A stretch of DNA of 64,000 nucleotides from Amoebidium appalachense (Eukaryota > Ichthyosporea), in assembly GCA_963693365.1 (NCBI GenBank), contig CAVNZM010000002.1:13764001-13828000 (forward strand), read 5' to 3'. Below the pieces are notes generated by a model that searched no databases, was not told the DNA's origin, and saw only the letters and a program-made list of their open reading frames with translations. Positions 47,197-64,000 of the stretch are shown piece by piece. Every line of letters starts with the position of its first letter. Within the stretch, counting starts at the first letter, position 1. Both the position numbers and the translations under genes were made by a program.

Positions 47197-49221
47197 AGAA
47201 AGATACACAGCTCAGGACAAAAAAGTTTATCAAGAACCGACCTGCAGAAAGTGCACCATAACCAGGCCATAAACAATCTGCCTCAAAAGAACTCGCTCTC
47301 TCTTTCAGATACGAAGAAGAAACGAAAAAATAAAGCCTTTCTCTCTCATTCACTCCCCCCCCCCCCCCCCCCCCCCCAAACATACCTATTTCTGAAGAAA
47401 CAAACGAAAAGACACACACACCCCCCCTCTCCCTCCGAAGGAAAAACACACATGCGTATGGGTACCCATGCTATTTATTCAACACAACTCTGTACAGCAT
47501 ACCAACAAAGCCACGATCCCAACCCATGCCAACACGCCCCAAACTCCACATGCACGGACACATCCATGCTGCATGCAAACCAGTCTTCAACATACCGCCA
47601 TGCCATGCCCCACACGACCCCGTTCTAAGGCAAAGAGATCCTCATGTAGCCGCGCACAAATAAATGCGTGCATTAGTACTTCCGCCAACAAATATGTGCA
47701 CACACGTCCTTCGCATCACCCATCCACCCACACTCGCTCTCACTCGGCTTGTCCAAATAAAAAAGAGCAAAAACGACATCATCTACAGACTTTAACAAAA
47801 AAGAAAAGACCAACCCACCTTCTCGCGAAGGGCCTCCAGAATACGCACACCCGTGGCGTAGCAGTTCAGGCGCCGGCAGGCATCGAGGGCAGAGCTGACG
47901 ATCTCGGGCTCGGGCACAAGATCGTGGGAGAAAACGTCGTTCAGGCCGCGGTGAAGGCTCGACATGCTGAGCTTATCATCGGCAAAGAACTCCACCCACT
48001 TCTTGTTCCATGAGGGACCATAGTGCTCGTGGTGGGCCATGCCGCGCACGGGCATCACTGCAACCAAAAAAGAAACAAGAACAGGAATGGTTAGCTCTCT
48101 CTCTCTCTGGTCCACAACAGAAAGGGTAGGGAAAGAAACAAAGATTGAATGCAAACCCTTCAAAACATGCCAGCAAGAGGGATGCTTTGTTATGCCAAAG
48201 AACAGCAAGCTCCTTGCCACAGATAATCGTAACAGGCAACATCCCATCGAAGTCCACAACACAGGTAGAAAAAGGTGCTCGTCACAATATTACACATACT
48301 CTTGCGCACCCATGCATTCATTCCAGGAAAAAATCAACACCCCGGAAAAATTCTGCACAGACAAAGACGTCCCCTCCTCTCCTCCCCCCAGGCCAACCTC
48401 CTCCCCTCCACAACCTTGTTTCACTGCACGTTTCTGCAAACGAATTAATTTCGAGAAAAAAAAACAAACATCTGGGCCACTACACGTGCATGGACCTCTC
48501 CCCCTTCCTCCAGTACATGCTCCTCCCCCACACACATGGAAACATGCCCCACAGTTGCAGGTGTATGAAATCCCACGTGAGGAACACACCACACGTGCAA
48601 CCGTGCACGGAAAGCTGGTATAAACAAGATTGAAAAGCCATCATCGGTCTACTTTCTCCATAATAATGATCAAAACTGCTCCCTGGATTATGCTGTGTGT
48701 AAATGATGAAAAAGACTGTTACGTTCTGAACCGTGCCAAACCGGTACTACAAAAACACTTTGCAAACGTTCCGTTGTGCCTTGAGATGTGTGGTTATGTG
48801 CTGTTGTGATTAAAAAAAACATGTGTTTGTCCTAGCGCAGCCTATATATTCAGAAACGTCAGTCGCAGAATCACCGTTTGTGGGATTGAAGTGCAAGGGA
48901 CGTGTAGTATGATGATTGAAGATGGCCTTAGATGTTCGACTTCAAAACGTGGCTTTCGTAAAGCTCCCGTCCGGAGAACGTCGTTGGGAAAAACCACAAC
49001 GAGATTTGCAATTCCTCCTACAAACTAACTCCACTACCTACACAGTAACCCAACACTTGTCCTACAACATGGAAAAAACCAAAACGACGAAAACGTGGGC
49101 TCCAGTTGCCCCTCCCTCTCTGTGAGGAGAACCGGTAAACCTGTCTGGCCCACATACCGGCAATGGCGCGCATAGCGGGCGCCAGAGTTGGCAGCAACAT
49201 GCGTCCCCGGGCAAGAGCCAT
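46571..49221 (-). CDS. COX5A: Cytochrome c oxidase subunit 5A, mitochondrial
   Basis: Three exons: 49158-49221, 47819-48057, 46571-46669; phases 1 and 0 match and the product is 133 residues. The first 21 residues (MALARGRMLLPTLAPAMRAI...) are Arg-rich without acidic residues, a typical matrix-targeting presequence. The mature part shows the family landmarks WVEFFADDKLSMSSLHRGLN, HDLVPEPEIVSSALDACRRL, GVRILEALREK and LKPTLDKHGIDTPESLGLA, co-linear with human COX5A. This all-helical subunit binds the matrix side of subunit 1 in complex IV and is needed for its assembly and regulation. In-frame ATGs upstream (up to 49353) could extend the N-terminus; the 49221 start was chosen because it gives a normal presequence length. 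Intron 2 contains a 52-base G tract and a degenerate retroposon copy. The 3' UTR is short. Confidence 0.95.
47011..47080 (-). mobile_element. Degenerate retroposon remnant in COX5A intron 2
   Basis: After a G tract, AGAAGCGGAACACAGTAAGA matches the subfamily A end; orientation is sense with respect to COX5A. Confidence 0.45.
47144..47195. repeat. Poly(G) tract, 52 bases
   Basis: Longest uninterrupted homopolymer noted; in COX5A intron 2, so C52 in the transcript. Confidence 0.9.
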
Positions 49222-50050
49222 CTTTGCGTTTTCTTCGGACCTAACCGGGCGTAGAAAAACTAAACTCGAGCGCGCCTGAACGGTGTCGCTGCCAGCCGAA
49301 GAAAGCCGCCCCGTTGCCTGAGTGGAAAAGGCGTGCATGCCCTCCGTTTGCACGCCTCCGGCAGCAAGACGCTTATTGGCTAAAGGTAAACCAGTTTCAA
49401 AATAAACAAGCGTGATTGGTTACTTGTAAAGCAAGCCAAACCTTTTTCCTTTTTGGTAAAGATTTTCCAGCAAAATCGACCCCCGCAGTGGCTCCAAAAT
49501 TATGCCGGCATAAAATGGCCATGTAGATGCATGTGCAGTTATGCCGGCATAAGCATGCGTTTGCGCAATTTTTATTTGATCTATTCAAAAACGCGAAGCC
49601 CTACATGTATATGTAGGCAAGTGTGCAAGTCTGCAACTGAGTGGAGTGCAGCTTCAAGAGACTTTGGTCGTGACAGAACGCCCACCAATAAACGTGATGT
49701 AGGAGTATAGTGGTGATGATATGGTAGTAATAACGCAAATATTGCTTGTTATGATGCCAGTTCTTACGCCAGTCGATTAACAGTTCTGATGTGGTGAAAG
49801 TCTTGGCATCAGATTTTATCGAGGCCTGGAAGCATGTTATGTACTTGACAGAGTAGGTCGGCATCGTAGATCAGTTTCTCACACAGGCTGAAGGTTCACC
49901 AGCATCTCAGCCAACCTCATGAATATTTTCTGGTCCTGGTTCTGCACTATTGTTTAGGACAAAAGACGCCCTACAAATAGATCATTATCAAGTTGATCAG
50001 GATTGCTTTAGCATCCAACTTTATGTTGCTCAGAGGGCCAGCCAGAAAGC
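49222..50050. other. Intergenic region between divergent COX5A and LRR-like gene
   Basis: About 830 bases of unique sequence without homopolymer tracts or recognised exons. It contains short direct repeats of TATGCCGGCATAA (near 49500 and 49541). Both neighbouring genes start from here, so promoters are expected. Confidence 0.5.
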
Positions 50051-51800
<1,750 letters not shown>

Positions 51801-52829
51801 AACATCTACAAAATAACCTAGAGTTCAACCTAGACTTGTCCGAACTCGGTGCACATCCTTGTACAGATACCACCTTTTTTTAGACAACAGATGTGTAACA
51901 CATGCACCAGGCCTCGAGTTTGTACCAGACTAATTTATATGCCTTTCGGCTTATTCACTTTTTATTAGGCGTACACCACCCAGATGTGCGCAAAAAAAAA
52001 AAAAAAAAGTTTCTTGGTTTTGCACTATATATCAGCGCCCTCATAGCATTGTCCTGGACAGTGGGCCCAGCAGGCTCAAGTCGCTCTTCTCGTCTACGGC
52101 CCACACATATGAGAGAGAGAGTCTGGCGGCACCACGGCAACCCGCACAACCAGTCGGTAGATGGCTCCCCTCCAGACATGCTTGCACGCATGCACAAAGT
52201 TACAGCACACACACACACAAACACGCCCGCGCGCGCACACGTACATGCACACACGCGCGTGCTCGCACGCACACACACACACAACTTCTACCCGCTCACG
52301 GGCGGTGTGTCACAAACAAGCCCATCCCGTTGCCCTTGGCACAGCCTCCCCCCCCCCCCCCCCCCCCCCCTCCTCCCCCCTAGAATCAAAGGAATAAAGG
52401 GTTTTCGCGTATTGTTTTAGAAAAATCCAGCCAGAATTCTGGAAGTTTTGTTCGAAGAGCAGGCAGCACACGTGGGTGGCCACCAGTAATAAACCAATAT
52501 CATATTGTTTCCCGGCTGTTGCTTATGTAATGCCCGCGATATTCGCATAGCCCAATCGAATGTTACTACGTAATTACACATGTTTTGAAACCTAAAACTG
52601 CCGCTAATCACTCTTAACTTATTTAGTGTTTCCCCCCCCTCCCCTCCTCCCCCTCTCCCGGCCCTTCCCCCTCCCCCCCCCCCCCTCCCCCCCCCCCAAC
52701 ACACACACACACCTTCTCCCACCCATCCCCCACCTTCCGCTCTGCAGCCCCCGCACAACCACACACGCATGCATGAACGGATGCGGCACGCACTCACGAA
52801 CTTTCTTCTCTTCTCTTATTCCAAGCTTT

Positions 52830-53467
52830 CGTCAGGATATAAGATGAAAAAAGAAATCATAAATCTGGAAATCTGGAAAATCGTCAAAATTGGAGTTTTA
52901 GCAGATCAGAAATTGAAATTTATGGAATTAGTGTTTCTATTAAATAGTTATTTATTTGGTAGAGTAAGGAATCTAGTACTATGTTAGTAGTACTCTAAGA
53001 ATAGGAAAGCATAATTGTAAAGAGTAGGTGCTAGTACTCCATGAGCGGTGGCTCTTAAGAGACTTAACTGGCTTTCTAAGATTTAGAGAGTCGTAACTAT
53101 TCAATTAGTAGGAAAAAGCAAAGATGGCATTATAAGCACAAAAATGATTATTTTCGACTAATAATAATGATATAGGAATAATGTATATTATAACAGGTGC
53201 ATTTGAAGGATTATTAGGAACAACTTTCTCCGTATTAAGCCATATCTAATTAGGAGTACCATTTAATCTTAGGTACCATTCAAGATAAGGGTATTATTCA
53301 AGATAAAAGTACCACTCAATTTTAGCTACCCTTTCAAGTAAGATTATCATTCAAGCTAATAGTACTTAGGAGTAAAATTTAATCATTCAATAGTAGGAAA
53401 GAAAAAGAGGAGAAGAAAAGATTTAAAAGAATAGAATTAAATTAATCAGTAGTAGGAAAGAGAAAAG
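52830..53467. other. AT-rich block next to nad1 fragment, probably organellar
   Basis: Base composition drops abruptly to AT-rich and no G/C tract occurs. Short motifs recur (TACCATTCAAG, TACCACTCAA, CATTCAAGCTAA; AGTAGGAAAG several times). No gene recognised. Continuity with the nad1-like segment suggests mitochondrial origin; this is inference. Confidence 0.4.
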
Positions 53468-53943
53468 ATGTTAGTTAGTTTGATAATAATAGTAAAATTA
53501 TTAATAATAGTAGTAGCAATGTTTATAGGGGTGGCAATTTTAACTTTATTAGAAAGGAAAGTGTTAGGAAGTATTAAATTAAGAGTGGGACCACAAACAG
53601 TGGGCGTGTGAAGAGTATTACAACCACTTGCAGATGCGATAAAATTATGATTTAAGGAATCAATTATTACAAATCATGCAAATAAAAAAAATTTTTTTAT
53701 TAGCGCCAATTACTTTATTAATGTTATTAGTATGAGCAGTTATTCCTTTTGGAACTAGAGCAGTATTAGCAGACATAAATATAGGAATATTATATTTATT
53801 TGCAATATCTTCTTTAAATGCTTATATTGTTTTAGTTGGTGCTCAATACTTATTAATCATCTATTTAGCATTGGAAGCTCAGATTTTGGCTTTCTATTCT
53901 TTAGCGGAAGCAGAATTTCTTTTCTTTCTAACAATACGTCCTT
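53468..53943 (+). pseudogene. nad1: Nuclear copy of mitochondrial nad1 (NADH dehydrogenase subunit 1), partial, frameshifted
   Basis: From the ATG at 53468 the frame reads a hydrophobic N-terminus, then the conserved nad1 landmarks LLERKVLGSIKLRVGPQTVG, LQPLADAIKL, LLAPITLLMLL, VIPFG and NIGILYLFAISSLNAY. Three TGA codons (53609, 53648 and 53733) fall where Trp fits, so the source used TGA=Trp. One extra base in the A8T7 run at 53684-53698 shifts the frame, and the conserved C-terminal half is replaced by unrelated sequence after about 53850, ending at a TAG near 53942. In a nuclear context with the standard code it cannot be expressed as a protein. It sits between nuclear genes, so it is a mitochondrial insertion (NUMT), unless the assembly wrongly joined an organellar fragment. 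Confidence 0.85.
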
Positions 53944-53944
53944 A

Positions 53945-54598
53945 GACTTCTTTTTCCATCCCTTACCTTTCTATTATTTATTTAATCTTATTCATCTATT
54001 TATTCTCTTCCCTTACCTTTAACTACCATGACATTTCTATTTATTCTTTTCCCTTCACTTTCTACCATAACATTTCTATTATTTATTTAATCTTATTCAT
54101 CTATTTACATCCTCCATCATCTATTTAATCTTATTCCTTTCTTTCTATGCTCTATCATCCTTTTATTATTATTCACTTCTCTTCCCTTACCTTTTAATTA
54201 TTTATTTATTATTATGCACTTCTTTTATCTTACCTTTTCTATTTATTCTTATGCTCTTCTCTTCCCTTACCTTTCTATTATCCATTTAATCTTATTCATC
54301 TATTTATTCTTATGCACTTCTCTTCCATTACCTTTATATTATCTATTAAATCTTATTCATCTATTTTTTATACTCTATCATCTATTTATTTACTACTCTA
54401 TCACTACATTTTCTATTATCTATTTATTCTTATTCCTCTCTTTATATCATCTATTTATTCTTATTCCTCTCTTTATATCATCTATTTATTCTTTCCTTAC
54501 CTTTCCATTATCTATTTATTCTTATTCATTTATCTTCTCTCTTTATATCATCTATTTATTCTTCCCTTCTCTTTATATCATCTATTTAATCTTTCCCC
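53945..54598. repeat. T/C-rich degenerate tandem repeat, about 650 bp
   Basis: Variants of CTATTTATTCTTATTC joined to TCTCTTCCCTTACC or CTCTTTATATCAT recur with no fixed period. Almost pure pyrimidine plus A on this strand; composition unlike the rest of the window, continuous with the nad1 block. Confidence 0.8.
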
Positions 54599-54646
54599 CC
54601 TCCCCCCCCCCCCCCCCCCCAAAAAAAAAAAAAAAAAAAAAAAAAA
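54599..54646. repeat. C tract followed by A tract
   Basis: About 20 C run directly into about 26 A, the C(n)A(n) polarity seen elsewhere in the window. Confidence 0.9.
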
Positions 54647-54882
54647 CACCCACACCCACACCCACACCATTTACTCCTCTTCTTCCCCTGCTACCTCCTA
54701 ACTGCCTCCTCCTCAAGTGAAATAATCTCTCTCTGCCCTCCCCCCCTCCCCCCTCCCCCTCCCCCCTCCCCCCCCCCTCCCCTCAGTTCCCCACCCTCTC
54801 CTCCCCCTCCCCCCCCCCCCCCCCCTCCCCCTTCAACGATCTCATCTTGCCTCCCATACTTTCTTTCCCCAACCAATAGCAG

Positions 54883-63484
<8,602 letters not shown>

Positions 63485-63497
63485 GTACGTGCCCCCC

Positions 63498-63546
<49 letters not shown>

Positions 63547-64000
63547 CGCCCCCACCTCCAAAAAAAAAAAAAAGGAAGGAAGAAAGAAAAAGAAAGAAAG
63601 AAAGAAAAGAAAACGGAGGGGAGAAAAGAAAATCGCCACCACCACCACCACCACCACCTCCATACACCCCTTGCCTCCACTTTGCCTCCCACACACCTGC
63701 ACCCACCCAAACTCACCTGCACATAAAGCTGAACTCAGGAAATGACATTGTGTTCTGTTCAAAGTGTGTCTTCTCTTAATAACAATTGTTCAATTCTCCT
63801 TCTGCTGTACTTCAACGCTTGAAGCCCTCTGTATTATATCCGTGCAAGTTTTTCTGCCCCACCCTAAAGCACATACTTCATGTTCCCACCCCCCCCCCCC
63901 CCCCCCCCCCCCCCCCCACCCCCGCCTCCCTCCCTTCCCTTCCCTGCCCCAGCCCTTCTGCAACACCGACCGTGCCTCCATTTTTTTCCCCCATCTTCCC
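63485..64000. other. FKBP15 intron sequence to the window edge
   Basis: C tract (63496-63543), A/GA-rich run, CCA trinucleotide run near 63637-63658, mixed sequence, then C tract near 63891-63917. No exon seen. Confidence 0.6.

Larger units (their letters stand above)
51801..54882. other. Intergenic or 5' intron of the FKBP15-like gene
   Basis: 51.8-52.8 kb is mixed unique DNA with CA repeats and C tracts. 52.83-53.46 kb is AT-rich with recurring AGTAGGAAAG and CATTCAAG motifs, then nad1-like sequence, then a pyrimidine repeat and C/A tracts. The 5' exons of the FKBP15-like gene were not found and may lie here or upstream. Confidence 0.5.

Noticed and set aside
48916-49125. Plus-strand ORF of 69 codons inside COX5A intron 1
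   Set aside because: Antisense to the gene, no family resemblance and no splice or promoter support.
52990-53110. Possible mitochondrial tRNA in the AT-rich block
   Set aside because: Short stems can be drawn, but I could not build a convincing cloverleaf with an anticodon.

Overview
This is a stretch of nuclear chromosome from a eukaryote with intron-rich, widely spread genes. About 6 or 7 protein genes occupy 64 kb, and nearly everything else is microsatellite, homopolymer G/C tract or interspersed repeat. Recognisable genes are a 26S proteasome ATPase (PSMC3/RPT5), a Q/P/G/M-rich bZIP protein, the non-catalytic-type polyprenyl diphosphate synthase subunit (PDSS2/Dlp1), a KCTD-type BTB protein with a SPRY-like tail, cytochrome c oxidase subunit 5A, and an FKBP15/WAFL-like protein. 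PDSS2, COX5A and FKBP15 together suggest an opisthokont or close relative. A nuclear copy of mitochondrial nad1 that reads TGA as Trp fits the mitochondrial code of unicellular holozoans such as ichthyosporeans and choanoflagellates. That assignment is inference; no species can be named from the sequence.

Layout: 1-4229, 5' half of PSMC3 on the minus strand, running off the left edge. 4230-16347, no recognised gene: one unidentified ORF, microsatellites, a CCAAT cluster and a 65-71 bp tandem repeat. 16348-26621, four-exon bZIP gene, minus. 26622-31584, divergent intergenic region, unique sequence plus C-rich tracts. 31585-41276, PDSS2, plus strand, ten exons joined in phase into 410 codons including the stop. 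43438-44453, BTB-SPRY gene, minus. 44950-45800, GA satellite. 46571-49221, COX5A, minus, three exons. 50051-51800, an LRR-like gene, plus, only partly resolved. 52830-54600, AT-rich island with the nad1 pseudogene. 54883-63484, FKBP15-like gene, plus, twelve exons visible, running off the right edge.

Exons were found by reading translations and requiring GT-AG (once GC-AG) junctions with matching phase. PDSS2 and COX5A both serve mitochondrial respiration (ubiquinone side chain; complex IV). The genes do not otherwise form a functional cluster.

The most interesting signal is non-coding. A family of about 365 bp interspersed elements has a constant 3' end running into a poly(C) tail and is truncated to varying degrees at the other end, like retroposons made by target-primed reverse transcription. 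Every copy I assigned to a gene lies in an intron in the sense orientation. Introns also tend to carry (GT)n near the 5' splice site and (CA)n up to the 3' splice site, so their ends could pair. Three coding frames are each broken by one base at short homopolymers, most simply assembly error.
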